This document shows, piece after piece, positions 1-8,904 of a stretch of 37,281 bases of DNA. The notes beneath the pieces were generated by a model. The model saw nothing but the letters and a program-made list of their open reading frames with translations. It did no database searches and was not told the origin of the DNA. Positions within the stretch are counted from its first letter, which is position 1; the number at the start of each line of letters is the position of its first letter. This stretch comes from Terriglobia bacterium (GTDB lineage Bacteria > Acidobacteriota > Terriglobia > Acidiferrales > UBA7541), in the NCBI GenBank assembly GCA_020072805.1, contig JAIQGC010000021.1, positions 15,498 to 52,778 on the forward strand. The letters are read 5' to 3'. Position numbers and translations under genes: made by a program.

Positions 1-466
1 ATTGGCCACCGTGGCGCGCTCTTTGCCGGTGCGCTCGGAGACGGCTTCCTGCGTGAGATCGAAATCGTCCATCAAGCGGACGAAGGCGCGGGCTTCTTCG
101 ACGGGGTTGAGGTCTTCGCGCTGGATGTTTTCCACCAGGGTCATTTCCAGCGCCTGTTCATCCGCCACGTCGCGCAAAATGGCCGGGACTTTCGCCATAC
201 TGGCGCGCTGCGCCGCGCGCCAGCGGCGCTCCCCGGCAATCAACTGGAATCGCCCGCCCACCGGACGCACCACCAGCGGCTGAATGATTCCACTGGCGCG
301 AATCGAGCGCGTCAATTCCTCGAGCGCGTCTTCGCGGAAATGCGTGCGCGGCTGAAAGGGACTGGGATCGATCAGATCCGTATCAATCATGCGCGGGCCG
401 CCGGCTTCGCGCGCCGGAGCTGCCGCCGCGGCTGCGCCTCCGCTTGGATTGGCGATGGTTTGCGGC

Positions 467-1273
<807 letters not shown>

Positions 1274-1324
1274 AAACAATCCCCCTGGGCGAAAATCTAA
1301 CAAAGCGAGAATGGATATGCAAGA

Positions 1325-1340
1325 TGTTTCACGTGGAACA
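1325..1340. promoter_or_regulatory. parS: parS site 1 (TGTTTCACGTGGAACA)
   Basis: A 16-bp parS site matching the bacterial consensus TGTTNCACGTGNAACA. The two half-sites differ at one position. It lies 52 bases upstream of the parA start. Confidence 0.95.
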
Positions 1341-1404
1341 ATCGGGGGAAGCGTTTGAGGGAGAGTAAAGGGGTATTTACCCGGTCCGTATAGGGGCGTC
1401 AAAT

Positions 1405-1420
1405 TGTTCCACGTGGAACA
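1405..1420. promoter_or_regulatory. parS: parS site 2 (TGTTCCACGTGGAACA)
   Basis: Perfect 16-bp palindrome matching parS. Sites 2, 3 and 4 are identical over the core and share the flanks AT...AT, extending the palindrome to at least 20 bp. Confidence 0.96.
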
Positions 1421-1526
1421 ATTTTATCAGAGCCTGGGCTTGGCGGTTCGAGGACTGGCTGGGCCTAAGCATGAGGTGATTTCAATGGTGCTACTTCCCT
1501 GCTGTGAGCCATGAGGGCATGGGAAT

Positions 1527-1542
1527 TGTTCCACGTGGAACA
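1527..1542. promoter_or_regulatory. parS: parS site 3 (TGTTCCACGTGGAACA)
   Basis: Perfect parS palindrome, 106 bases beyond site 2 and with the same AT-flanked extended form. Confidence 0.96.
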
Positions 1543-1586
1543 ATTTCGCCAGGAACCTTGTCGGCTTTACGGGCCACAGGCATAAA

Positions 1587-1631
1587 GTGTAAAGGATGTC
1601 CTGGCACATTGTGTAAAGCATGTCGTGGCAC
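1587..1631. repeat. Tandem pair of 21-bp direct repeats between parS sites 3 and 4
   Basis: Two copies of a 21-base unit beginning GTGTAAAG and ending TGGCAC lie at 1587-1607 and 1611-1631, separated by 3 bases (24-base period). They differ at two positions, a G/C and a C/G swap. Such paired repeats resemble the multiple terminal repeats of some insertion sequences, but no transposase is present. Their role is unknown. Confidence 0.6.
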
Positions 1632-1720
1632 TCAACAGCCAACGAAGGCCCAAGCAGGCCGGTGGAACCAGAAACGTTGCTCTTTCAGCTTAAATGGCAC
1701 AGGAACTGGCTCTCTCCAAT

Positions 1721-1736
1721 TGTTCCACGTGGAACA
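1721..1736. promoter_or_regulatory. parS: parS site 4 (TGTTCCACGTGGAACA)
   Basis: Perfect parS palindrome, the one nearest rsmG. With the other three it makes a 412-bp cluster (1325-1736). Confidence 0.96.
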
Positions 1737-1869
1737 ATTCCCCGTCTAGATCACCAATTTCAAGTGCAATTGTCGGCGGGTCGAATTTTTCACGCTAGCG
1801 ATTGGCTTCGCTGGACCGCTTTTCCTGCTCAGTAAGCTTCAGCGCGTGTGGTAATTGCACGAGTCACGT

Positions 1870-2517
1870 TCATTTCTGCTTGCGTTCGCCGACCAGCAGA
1901 TATCGCTGCGTGGAATGGGGTATCAGGATGGGTTTCTTCCAGTCCCATTCGGGGCGCTTCCGCAGGACTTCCATGTCTTTGCCGCCGACCCAAAGGACCA
2001 CCTGGGAGGCTCCCAGCGCGTCGGAAGCAGCCCATTTCAAGAACGGGTCGAAATCACCCAGGGCCCGGCTGCATACATAATCGAGAGGGCACAGCTCTTC
2101 TCCCATTTCCTCAAACCGCCCGATGGCCACTTTTGTACGGCTGAGATTCAGCTCGCGAATGACTTCGAGAAGAAACGTGGCCTTCTTCATGTTGGCTTCG
2201 ATAAGAATAACCTGCAATTCCGGACGGAAGATTCTCAGCGGCAAGCCGGGAAATCCAGCCCCGGAGCCCACATCGGCCAGCCGACCGGAATGGATCGAAA
2301 GGGCATCGGCGGCGAAGACGGACTCGCAAAAGTGCCGATAGACGATTTCCTTGGGATCGGAAACCGAAGTCAGATTCATTTTTTCGTTCCAACGCAACAG
2401 AATCTTAAGATAAGAAAGGAGTTGTTCGAGCTGTACGGGAGTCGCCAGAATATTGAAATCCGTCAGAGCGCTGGCAATGCGCTCCTTTGTCATAAAAGGT
2501 TGGGTTGTAGCAGTCAT
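1870..2517 (-). CDS. rsmG: 16S rRNA (guanine527-N7)-methyltransferase RsmG
   Basis: RsmG (GidB) uses SAM to methylate N7 of G527 in the 16S rRNA 530 loop. The 215-residue protein has the family pattern: an N-terminal helical part with LLRWNEKMNLTSV, the SAM-binding motif LADVGSGAGFPGLPL, and then a SRALGDFDPFLKWA segment. Its place next to parA is the conserved position of gidB near bacterial origins. It starts 19 bases after the stop of the CPBP protease gene on the same strand, so the two probably share a transcript. No good Shine-Dalgarno precedes the ATG at 2517 or the alternative ATG eight codons later (2493), so the exact start is uncertain. Confidence 0.96.
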   Translation of the reverse strand: MTATTQPFMTKERIASALTDFNILATPVQLEQLLSYLKILLRWNEKMNLTSVSDPKEIVYRHFCESVFAADALSIHSGRLADVGSGAGFPGLPLRIFRPELQVILIEANMKKATFLLEVIRELNLSRTKVAIGRFEEMGEELCPLDYVCSRALGDFDPFLKWAASDALGASQVVLWVGGKDMEVLRKRPEWDWKKPILIPHSTQRYLLVGERKQK

Positions 2518-2536
2518 ATTTTGTTTTAACGTTATG

Positions 2537-3250
2537 TTAACTAGAAAGTGGTTCCTGTTCTCTCGGCAGTAGATACCTACGCCCGGCGATTCCCGCGATC
2601 ACGTCCACGACCGCGTGCCAGACCATCACCGGAATAAGACTACCATAGGCAATTCGCACCCATCCAAAAACCAAACCCAGCAAGCAGGTGCTGGTTACGC
2701 CGCCGCGGCCCTGGTAGAGATGAGCCAGGCCGAACATGGCTGCCGACGCCGCCACAATGATCCAGAGGGGCCATCCCAGCCGGGCCAGCGCGGCCATGAC
2801 AAATCCGCGGTAAAGAAACTCCTCGCAGGTGGCTGCCGTGAGCGACAGGGCAAAATAGAGCAGCATCTCGACGCTGGTGCGTGGCAGGACGCGTTTGGCG
2901 AATTCGTGCAGCTGCCCATGCAGCTCCGGAGAGAGATGACCGATCCTGCGCAGATTGAACCAGTGCAAAATTCCCAGCGAGATGGTTCCGGCGAGAGAAA
3001 GCAGCAGGATAGGCCTGCCGTCAAAAGGGCCCAGACCCAACTGCGCGGCGTTTACTCCGCGGGTCCAGCAGCGCCAAGCGGTCACGGCGACCAGCAACCA
3101 TTGAAAAATGATCGTGGCGGCATAGAGGGTAAGGCGCTCGGCGGAGCTGACGTACGGCCTGGCCAGAAGCTGGCGAATGCGCATACGGCCGCGCCAGGGA
3201 AGCACGACGGTCAAGAACAGAAAAATCAGCAGAAAGTCCCACGGAGGCAT
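2537..3250 (-). CDS. CPBP-family intramembrane glutamic endopeptidase (CAAX protease-like)
   Basis: A multi-pass membrane protein of about 237 residues with the conserved motifs of the CPBP/Abi family: EEFLYR (E143, E144, R148), an isolated His at about 177 in a membrane segment, and WHAVVD with H212. These residues form the intramembrane catalytic site in the family, which in bacteria is linked to peptide maturation or immunity; the substrate here is unknown. The frame stays open upstream into the antisense of selD, but homology begins near the hydrophobic segment after MPPWDF, so I start at the ATG of 3250. No strong ribosome site supports it and a start somewhat further upstream is possible. 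It lies just upstream of rsmG on the same strand. Confidence 0.85.
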   Translation of the reverse strand: MPPWDFLLIFLFLTVVLPWRGRMRIRQLLARPYVSSAERLTLYAATIIFQWLLVAVTAWRCWTRGVNAAQLGLGPFDGRPILLLSLAGTISLGILHWFNLRRIGHLSPELHGQLHEFAKRVLPRTSVEMLLYFALSLTAATCEEFLYRGFVMAALARLGWPLWIIVAASAAMFGLAHLYQGRGGVTSTCLLGLVFGWVRIAYGSLIPVMVWHAVVDVIAGIAGRRYLLPREQEPLSS

Positions 3251-3367
3251 GCAGCGATGAAAACACGTTCTGCCCGGCACTGCAACTGGCGCGCGTGGGC
3301 CATGCCGCCCCGGGGGAAAAATCGCAAAAAGGGAATTGCGATGTGAGCCAAGCGGCGATTGTATGGC

Positions 3368-3373
3368 TATAAT
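3368..3373 (+). promoter_or_regulatory. Probable -10 element of the selD promoter
   Basis: A perfect TATAAT lies 26 bases before the TTG start of selD. No convincing -35 box is found at 16-18 bases spacing, so the promoter is weak, activator-dependent or of another class. Confidence 0.45.
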
Positions 3374-3398
3374 CAGTGTGCATTTAAAGGAGGTTGGT

Positions 3399-4478
3399 TT
3401 GACCGAGCCCGTGAAATTGACGGCCATGGTCAAGGCAGCGGGTTGAGCGGCAAAGCTGAGTCCCGGGACGCTGGACTCAATTTTGCGGCGCTTGCCGCGG
3501 CCTGTTGATCCGAACGTGCTCGTTGGGTTCCACACCAACGACGACGCCGGGGTGTATCTGCTCAGCGACGAACTGGCTCTCGTGCAAACCGTGGATTTTT
3601 TCACGCCCATCGTGGACGACCCGCACACCTTCGGGCAGATCGCCGCGGCCAATGCGCTGAGCGATATTTACGCCATGGGCGGGCGGCCGGTCTCGGCGCT
3701 TTCCATTGTGGGCTATCCGGACAAAGGCGACCCGGCCATCCTCGAAGCAATTCTGCGCGGCGGCATGGCCAAGATGGAGGAGGCGCGCTGCAGCGTGGTC
3801 GGAGGACATTCCATCCGCAATGACGATATCCAGTTCGGCTACGCAGTCAGCGGCGTGATCAGCCCGAAATCCATCTGGCGCAACGTGGGAGCCCGGCCGG
3901 GCGACGCTCTGCTGCTCACCAAGGCCATCGGCACGGGAATCCTGGCCACGGCGCTCAAGAAGAATGAGCTGGCGCAGGACGCTCTGGACGCTTCGGTCGC
4001 TTCCATGACGCAACTGAATCGCGCCGCCGCCGAAGCGCTGCACCAACTCGAATCCCAGCCCGGAGCCTCCCGCGTGGTGCATGCGGTCACCGACGTCACC
4101 GGATTTGGCCTGCTGGGCCACGCGCGGGAGATGGCTCTGGGAGACGCTGCCGCGGGGATCGAATCCGTCTCGTTCGAAATCGATCATACTGCCGTGCCGT
4201 ATCTGCCGGGAGCGGTCGAAGCCGCCGACCTGGGCCACCTTCCAGGCGGGCTCAAGAACAACCGGGATTTTGTGCGCTCCTGCGTGGGCTTTGACGCCGC
4301 CGTTCCGCAGCCTTATCGCGACCTGGCCTTCGACCCGCAGACCTCGGGCGGCCTGCTCATCGCCGTCGCCGCGGAGGCCGCTGAAGCGGCGCTGGCGGTG
4401 CTGAGCGCGTTCGGCGCTCGCGCGCAACGGATTGGCACGGTCACGGAAAAGCGTTCGCCGATGCTGCTGGTGCGCTAG
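3399..4478 (+). CDS. selD: Selenide, water dikinase SelD, selenocysteine-containing form (TGA at 3444-3446 read as Sec16)
   Basis: SelD makes selenophosphate from selenide and ATP, the selenium donor for selenocysteine and 2-selenouridine. The frame opens at TTG 3399 behind AAAGGAGG (3386-3393). It reads 15 codons ending KAAG, meets TGA at 3444-3446, and continues in frame AAKLSPGTLDSIL into a full SelD body. The G-U-A-A-K pattern puts Sec16 and Lys19 where E. coli SelD has Cys17 and Lys20. Downstream motifs include HTNDDAGVY, TVDFFTPIVDDP, GGHSIRNDD, TDVTGFGLLGH and DPQTSGGLL. Read through, the product has 359 residues, normal for the family. Starting after the TGA (for example at TTG 3483) would remove the catalytic residue and the ribosome site. 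A hairpin fitting a bacterial SECIS follows the TGA. It is transcribed opposite to its neighbours rsmG and jag. Confidence 0.95.
3457..3479 (+). promoter_or_regulatory. Predicted SECIS hairpin of selD
   Basis: A perfect 7-bp stem TGAGTCC/GGACTCA closes a 9-base loop CGGGACGCT. The stem begins 11 bases and the loop 18 bases after the last base of the TGA at 3444-3446. Bacterial SECIS elements sit inside the reading frame just after the UGA with an apical loop at about this distance and a G near the loop start. The stem is seen directly; its function is inferred. Confidence 0.7.
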
Positions 4479-4507
4479 TTTCGAAAGGTTTTTCCAGCCA
4501 CCCAAAC

Positions 4508-5704
4508 ATGGACACCATCACTCACGGCATCGCCGGCGCACTGATCAGCAAGGCGCTCTTCCGCGGCGACGAGCTGCTCAGCAAACGCGCGCTATCCGCG
4601 GCGCGGCTGGTCACCTGGGCCACGATGCTGGGAGCGATCTTTCCGGACGCGGACGTTTTCGCGGCGCTTTTTCCCCACAACGACATGCTTATGATTTCCT
4701 GGCATCGCAGCGTGACCCATTCGCTGCTGTGCCTGCCCGCGTTTGCCCTGGGCTTGGCGCTGCTGACGCAGTGGTTCGCCGGGCGCCGCAACTGGGCGTG
4801 CCCGCCGCTGGCCCTGCTGACGCTGGCTTATGCCACGGGAATCGCCAGCCACATCGGACTGGATTACCTGAACAGTTTCGGGATCATGTTGTGGTCGCCG
4901 CTGGATTGGTCGCGCCCGGCCGGCGACCTGCTTTTCATTCTGGATTTCACGTTCAGCGCCATTATGCTGCTGCCGCAGGCGCTGGCGTGGGTCTATGAGA
5001 GCGAAGACGTTTCCGTGCGCCGCGCGCTGCGCGCCTGGCTGGGCTGCGTGCTGGCCGTGCTGGTAATCACCAGCGTTTCGCAGCGGCTCTACGTGCATGT
5101 TACGACGGTGACGGCCCTGGTGGTTGCGGTCTTCCTGGCGGTGCTGATCTATGGTCCGATGCTGCGGGGCAGGGGACTGCGAATTTCGCGCGCGGCCTGG
5201 TGCCGCGCCGGGTTGGTGCTTGTGGTGGCGTATCTGGGGGGAGCGGTGATGGCTCATCGCGCGGCGCTCGAACGCGTGAAGCAATTCGTCGCGATGGAAC
5301 GGATCGAAGCGCAATCCCTCGCCGCCATGCCCTATCCTCCCTCGCTGTGGCATTGGGACGGCATGGTGCGCACGCCCCGCGGCGTTTACGTTGTGCGCGT
5401 GGACCTGGACCAGCCGGAGGCGGGCGGTGCCGAGAGCGCCGGCGCCCTCGAATACAGCTATTATCCGGACGCGCCGGGCAGCCAGTTGATCGAAGAAGCT
5501 AAAGCCCTCCCCGAAATTCAAAAGTTGCAGGCCTTCATGCGTTTTCCGGTGACCCGCTTCCACAAAGAGGGTAGCGGCTCCGTGGTGGATTTTCTGGATT
5601 TGCGTTTTCACTCGGCGGTTCCCGGCCGGCCCCTGCCGTTTACCTACCGCGTGCGGCTGGATGCCGGCGGGCACGTCGTCGCCAAGGGCTGGCTGACGCG
5701 ATAG
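4508..5704 (+). CDS. Membrane-bound metal-dependent hydrolase, YdjM/DUF457 family
   Basis: A 398-residue inner-membrane protein opening MDTITHGIAGALI, the hallmark of the YdjM/DUF457 family. Candidate metal ligands are conserved: H6, D47 and D49 in IFPDADVF, H66 and H71 in SWHRSVTHS, and a later SHIGLDYLNSFG. Several hydrophobic segments make up the first ~260 residues. The C-terminal ~140 residues look like a soluble extracytoplasmic domain. Related proteins are annotated as metal-dependent hydrolases, but the natural substrate is not known. It begins 29 bases after selD on the same strand, so it is probably co-transcribed with selD; a functional tie is not evident. The ribosome site (AAAGG) is weak. 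Confidence 0.85.
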   Translation: MDTITHGIAGALISKALFRGDELLSKRALSAARLVTWATMLGAIFPDADVFAALFPHNDMLMISWHRSVTHSLLCLPAFALGLALLTQWFAGRRNWACPPLALLTLAYATGIASHIGLDYLNSFGIMLWSPLDWSRPAGDLLFILDFTFSAIMLLPQALAWVYESEDVSVRRALRAWLGCVLAVLVITSVSQRLYVHVTTVTALVVAVFLAVLIYGPMLRGRGLRISRAAWCRAGLVLVVAYLGGAVMAHRAALERVKQFVAMERIEAQSLAAMPYPPSLWHWDGMVRTPRGVYVVRVDLDQPEAGGAESAGALEYSYYPDAPGSQLIEEAKALPEIQKLQAFMRFPVTRFHKEGSGSVVDFLDLRFHSAVPGRPLPFTYRVRLDAGGHVVAKGWLTR

Positions 5705-5713
5705 CCGGGCATT

Positions 5714-5816
5714 TGTAGCCGCCCTCTTCAGAGGGCGGGCCCTTTGCCTGTTCAGCACAAATCCCCGCGGTCTCCCGACCATGTCGGGATAAATTCCGAC
5801 CGCGGCTACAGCAAAA
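5714..5816. repeat. 103-bp dispersed MITE/REP-like repeat, copy 1
   Basis: The element begins TGTAGCCGC and its last core bases are GCGGCTACA (ending 5810), a 9-bp terminal inverted repeat; a short GCAAAA tail is also shared with copy 2. Inside are a hairpin GCCCTCT/AGAGGGC and a nested one in which CCGCGGTC...GACCGCGG encloses CCCGAC...GTCGGG. By eye it differs from the copy at 17043 at 8 of 103 positions. It lies between the convergent genes for the YdjM-like protein and Jag, so it could also act as a two-way terminator. Confidence 0.85.
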
Positions 5817-5867
5817 AAACAAGAGGAATCCAGCTTCTAAAATAGGTTCGAAATTTATGCGGAAAAA

Positions 5868-6401
5868 CTAGTGCGCGGCGCTGGCCTCGGCCGGAAGGAT
5901 CACCACCTGGCGCTCTTCGCCCGCGCCTTCGCTTTCCGTGCGGATGCCGGGCATGTCCTTGAGGGCCAGGTGCACCACGCGGCGCTCGCGCGGGGACATG
6001 GGATTGAGGCGGAAGGGCTGCTTGGAGGTTTTTACGCGCTCGGCGGCGACGCGCGCGGTCATGCGCAGTTCTTCCAGGCGCAGCGCGCGGTAGCCGCAGC
6101 AATCCAGGTGGATGCGCTCCTGAAAAATAGTGTCCAGGCGCAGGGCCTTCAGCGACAGGTGCTCGAGCGCCTTGAGCACTTCCGCGCCGCGTTCAAGAAG
6201 CAGTTCCTTGTCCGCGCCATCGAAATCGGCCAGCACTTCGGCCGTTTCCGCGCTCTCGCCGGCAGCGGCGGGGTCCACGGTCTTCACCGCCACCTTCAAG
6301 TCCCAGCGCGCGGCGCGCAGGAACCCTTCCAGAAATGAGCGCAGCGCCTCCGCCGTGGCACTGCGGTCCAGTTGACCATCCTTGACGAGTATCAGAGGCA
6401 T
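5868..6401 (-). CDS. jag: Jag/KhpB-type RNA-binding protein (KH-R3H, SpoIIIJ-associated)
   Basis: A 177-residue RNA-binding protein, the usual partner gene of yidC. It has a central KH-like region and a C-terminal R3H domain with the typical run SPRERRVVHLALKD, then GIRTESEG and VVILP. In other bacteria Jag/KhpB binds many transcripts and affects division and cell-wall growth. I start it at the ATG of 6401, preceded by AGGAGAAG, 56 bases after the yidC stop. A longer frame running back into yidC is an overlap artefact. It is the last gene of the rpmH-rnpA-yidD-yidC-jag operon. Confidence 0.93.
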   Translation of the reverse strand: MPLILVKDGQLDRSATAEALRSFLEGFLRAARWDLKVAVKTVDPAAAGESAETAEVLADFDGADKELLLERGAEVLKALEHLSLKALRLDTIFQERIHLDCCGYRALRLEELRMTARVAAERVKTSKQPFRLNPMSPRERRVVHLALKDMPGIRTESEGAGEERQVVILPAEASAAH

Positions 6402-6457
6402 GTCGTTCTTCTCCTGCTGCTGTTCTTGCTGACGGCGGAGGGGCGCCTCAGGATTTT

Positions 6458-8242
6458 TTACTTTTTGCCGCGCGCGGGCTTGGCCGGCTCGGGATGGGTC
6501 TTGTTCAGATACCACTGCTGGCCGATGCCTACCACGCTGCTGGTGAGAATATACAGCGCCAGGCCGCTGGAGAAGGGAAAAAAGATAAACGAGGCGGCCA
6601 TCATGATGGGCATGAACTTCATCATGGTTTCCTGGCTGGGGTCGGAAGTGGCCATGGGAGTCATTTTCGAAACCAGATACATGGAGATGCCCACGGCCAC
6701 CGGCAGAATGAAATGGGGATCCTTGGCGGAAAGGTCGCTGACCCACAACCAGTTGGCGTGGCGCAGTTCGATGGAATAGCGCAGCGCGGTGTTCAGCCCG
6801 AACCAGATGGGCATCTGCACCAGCATCTGGAAGCAGCCGCCCAAGGGGTTGATCCCCTCGCGCTGGTACAGGGCCATGATTTCCTTGTTCTCTTCGGCCT
6901 TCTTGGGGTCGTTCAGCTTGTATTTCTTGTAGCGCTCCTTGATCGCGCTCACTTCGGGAGCGACGCGGCGCATCTTGAGCATGGTGCGGTAGCTGGATAT
7001 GCGCATGGGGAAGAGCACCATGTTGATGACCAGCGTCAGGATGATGATGGCCCAGCCCCAGTTGGGGATGTAGCGCTGCGTCCATTTCAGGGCGTGAAAG
7101 AGCGGCTCGGCGATGAATTCCAGCCAGCCGAAGTTCACCAGCGCGTGCAGCGGCGGATTCATCTTTTTCAGCTGCTCGTAGTCCTTGGGTCCGGCGTAGA
7201 CGCGCAGCGAAGTGGGATCGGCCGTGCCGCTTCCCGCGGCCACTTCCGCCACCGGCTCCTGTTCGGTTTTATCCGCGGTCTTCACCTCGCGCATCAGCTT
7301 CCAATAGCGTGTGGCTACCTTGGCTCCGGAATCCGCGTCGGGGAGAAACACCGCCACGAAATAGCGGTCCTCGATTCCGGCGTAGTCCATTCCGCTGTAC
7401 CAGAAAGTGCGCGGCGTCTGTTCCGGCCCGTTCAGCTTCTTGTACGGCAGGTTGTTCAATTTTCCGGCGGCGTTGAAGAGCACGCTGACCTGCTCGACCG
7501 GCGCCGGGTCGGCCACGGTCACGTCGCCAAATCCGCCGCGCCACGCCAGACCCGCCACCACGGGCTGGCCCTCGTGCTTCACCGTGGTCTGCACGTGCAT
7601 GGTGTAGGTTCCGTCGAAGCGGAACTCCTTGCTCACCTGCAGATGCCCGTCGCTCCAGGCGAAGCGCACCTGGGATACGCCGTGCCCGCCGGCCGGCCCG
7701 GCTTCGATCGTGTACAGCGCTTTGTTGGCGGCCGCTTCATCGCTGGCGTCATCGAGTGAGAGCGAAAATGGCCACCCGCCGGTCTGCTCGGCAGCCGCGG
7801 GGTGCACCAGGTCCAGGGTGCGCTGCGGCTTGGCATCGTCCTTGTACTTTTTCAGCTGCCAGCTCTTGACCACTGCGCCGCGATTGGAAAATTCCACGCG
7901 GTAGAGATCGCTCTCCACCACGAACGTGCGCTCCTGATTGTCCGCGATCACCGGAACGCTGACCGGCGCGGCCTGCGCCGCACCAGACTTGTCGCCGGGC
8001 TTCGCGCCAGGCTTGGTTCCCGTTGGAGCCGAAGCAATGGGGGAAGCGCTCGTCGGCGCGGCAGGTGTCGCCGCCGAAGTTCCCGGCGCAGCCGTGGCTG
8101 TCGCCGCTGTTGCGGGCTTTTCCACGGGAGGCTTGGGAGCGAAATACTTGATCCACAGCGACATCACCAGAAAAGAAAGCGCAAAGGCCAGCAGCAGCCT
8201 GAGTTCGTGCGAAAAACCCTTCTTGGGTTCGGAACCGTTCAC
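6458..8242 (-). CDS. yidC: Membrane protein insertase YidC
   Basis: YidC/Oxa1 inserts and folds inner-membrane proteins, alone or with SecYEG. The 594-residue protein has the Gram-negative layout. It starts with a transmembrane segment (about residues 13-31) and an Ala/Pro/Thr-rich linker. A large periplasmic beta-sandwich follows at about 95-370. The C-terminal insertase core begins at [19 protein letters not shown] and includes the MQ(M)PIWFGL segment. It ends with a basic tail (KPARGKK) that can contact ribosomes. The GTG start at 8242 overlaps the yidD stop by 4 bases (GTGA), so the two are translationally coupled. Confidence 0.97.
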   Translation of the reverse strand: MNGSEPKKGFSHELRLLLAFALSFLVMSLWIKYFAPKPPVEKPATAATATAAPGTSAATPAAPTSASPIASAPTGTKPGAKPGDKSGAAQAAPVSVPVIADNQERTFVVESDLYRVEFSNRGAVVKSWQLKKYKDDAKPQRTLDLVHPAAAEQTGGWPFSLSLDDASDEAAANKALYTIEAGPAGGHGVSQVRFAWSDGHLQVSKEFRFDGTYTMHVQTTVKHEGQPVVAGLAWRGGFGDVTVADPAPVEQVSVLFNAAGKLNNLPYKKLNGPEQTPRTFWYSGMDYAGIEDRYFVAVFLPDADSGAKVATRYWKLMREVKTADKTEQEPVAEVAAGSGTADPTSLRVYAGPKDYEQLKKMNPPLHALVNFGWLEFIAEPLFHALKWTQRYIPNWGWAIIILTLVINMVLFPMRISSYRTMLKMRRVAPEVSAIKERYKKYKLNDPKKAEENKEIMALYQREGINPLGGCFQMLVQMPIWFGLNTALRYSIELRHANWLWVSDLSAKDPHFILPVAVGISMYLVSKMTPMATSDPSQETMMKFMPIMMAASFIFFPFSSGLALYILTSSVVGIGQQWYLNKTHPEPAKPARGKK

Positions 8243-8538
8243 GGGCGCACCTCGTTGCGGACGTTTGAAGCAGGCGCGAGGCCAGCCGCGGTCGTCAGGG
8301 ATGGAAGATCGTTCTGTGTTTCGTCAATTTCCGGCACGGGATCAATGCCAAAGGAGTTCGAAAAGGGATGGCAGCGCAGCAGGCGGCGCAGCGCCAGCCA
8401 CGAGCCACGCGCCAGACCGAAGCGCTCGATGGCTTCGTAGGCGTAGCGCGAACACGACGGCTCGAAGCGGCAGCTTCCCGCAAACAAAATGGAGAAATAA
8501 GCTTTGTAGATGCGCAGCGCCACGAGTGCGGCGCGCAC
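8239..8538 (-). CDS. yidD: Membrane protein insertion efficiency factor YidD
   Basis: A small membrane-associated factor, encoded between rnpA and yidC in most bacteria, that assists insertion of YidC clients. The family signature is complete: [28 protein letters not shown], and RRLLRCHPF...GIDPVPE with its conserved cysteines. The N terminus is uncertain. I take the GTG at 8538 (99 residues); another GTG at 8523 is possible and neither has a clear ribosome site. Translation probably depends on coupling to rnpA, whose stop lies just upstream. The C terminus carries about 25 extra residues beyond the family core and overlaps the yidC start. Confidence 0.92.
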   Translation of the reverse strand: MRAALVALRIYKAYFSILFAGSCRFEPSCSRYAYEAIERFGLARGSWLALRRLLRCHPFSNSFGIDPVPEIDETQNDLPSLTTAAGLAPASNVRNEVRP

Positions 8539-8564
8539 GCCCAGCGTCGCGACGGAGCGCGGCG

Positions 8565-8867
8565 CTACGCCATGGGAATCAGGCGCACAAAGTCCGCCGC
8601 CAGCGCGTTGAACTCCGCCCTGGCCACGGCGCTCTTCGGATGCACAACGATGTCCCATCCCGCTGGTATCTCCCCCCGGTGCAGCCGCACGATTTCGCGC
8701 AGACGCCGCCGGATGCGATTGCGCACCACCGCTCCGCCCAGCGCTTTTTTGATGCTGAAGCCGAAACGGCTGTGCGGCAGCGAATTGGAGCGCAGAAATA
8801 CGGTGAAGTAAGCGCTCGAACGGCGCTTGCCGGCGCGATAAACGGCGTCGAATTCGCCGCGGCGCAC
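8565..8867 (-). CDS. rnpA: Ribonuclease P protein component RnpA
   Basis: The basic protein subunit of RNase P, which helps the RNA subunit remove tRNA 5' leaders. The signature [10 protein letters not shown], the [17 protein letters not shown] segment and the FTVF strand are present. From the GTG at 8867 the protein is 100 residues. However, in-frame upstream codons read LNYPREARI, which resembles the usual RnpA N terminus (PREARL-type) and begins with a CTG at 8894. No ATG, GTG or TTG exists there before rpmH ends, so a CTG start is a real possibility and would give 109 residues. It directly follows rpmH in the operon. Confidence 0.94.
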   Translation of the reverse strand: MRRGEFDAVYRAGKRRSSAYFTVFLRSNSLPHSRFGFSIKKALGGAVVRNRIRRRLREIVRLHRGEIPAGWDIVVHPKSAVARAEFNALAADFVRLIPMA

Positions 8868-8904
8868 GATGCGCGCTTCGCGCGGATAATTCAGGCGGCC
8901 CGGT

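Larger units (their letters stand above)
1274..1869. other. Intergenic region between rsmG and parA carrying the parS cluster
   Basis: This stretch of about 600 bases has no credible gene; its short open frames lack family signatures and ribosome sites. It contains four 16-bp parS palindromes and a pair of 21-bp near-identical direct repeats at 1587-1607 and 1611-1631. It is therefore probably the centromere-like loading zone of the chromosome. I see no DnaA-box cluster in it. Confidence 0.8.

Noticed and set aside
1274-1869. oriC itself
   Set aside because: No cluster of DnaA boxes or AT-rich unwinding region is visible; only the parS function is supported.
3444-3446. selD as a pseudogene broken by TGA
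   Set aside because: The stop falls exactly at the catalytic Cys/Sec position, the ribosome site lies upstream of it, and the whole body is intact.
3477-4505. Long minus-strand frame opposite selD
   Set aside because: It mirrors the GC-rich codon pattern of selD and has no recognisable domain.
6402-7085. Upstream extension of the Jag frame across yidC
   Set aside because: It overlaps the insertase core in another frame and has no homology; the ATG at 6401 has a proper ribosome site.
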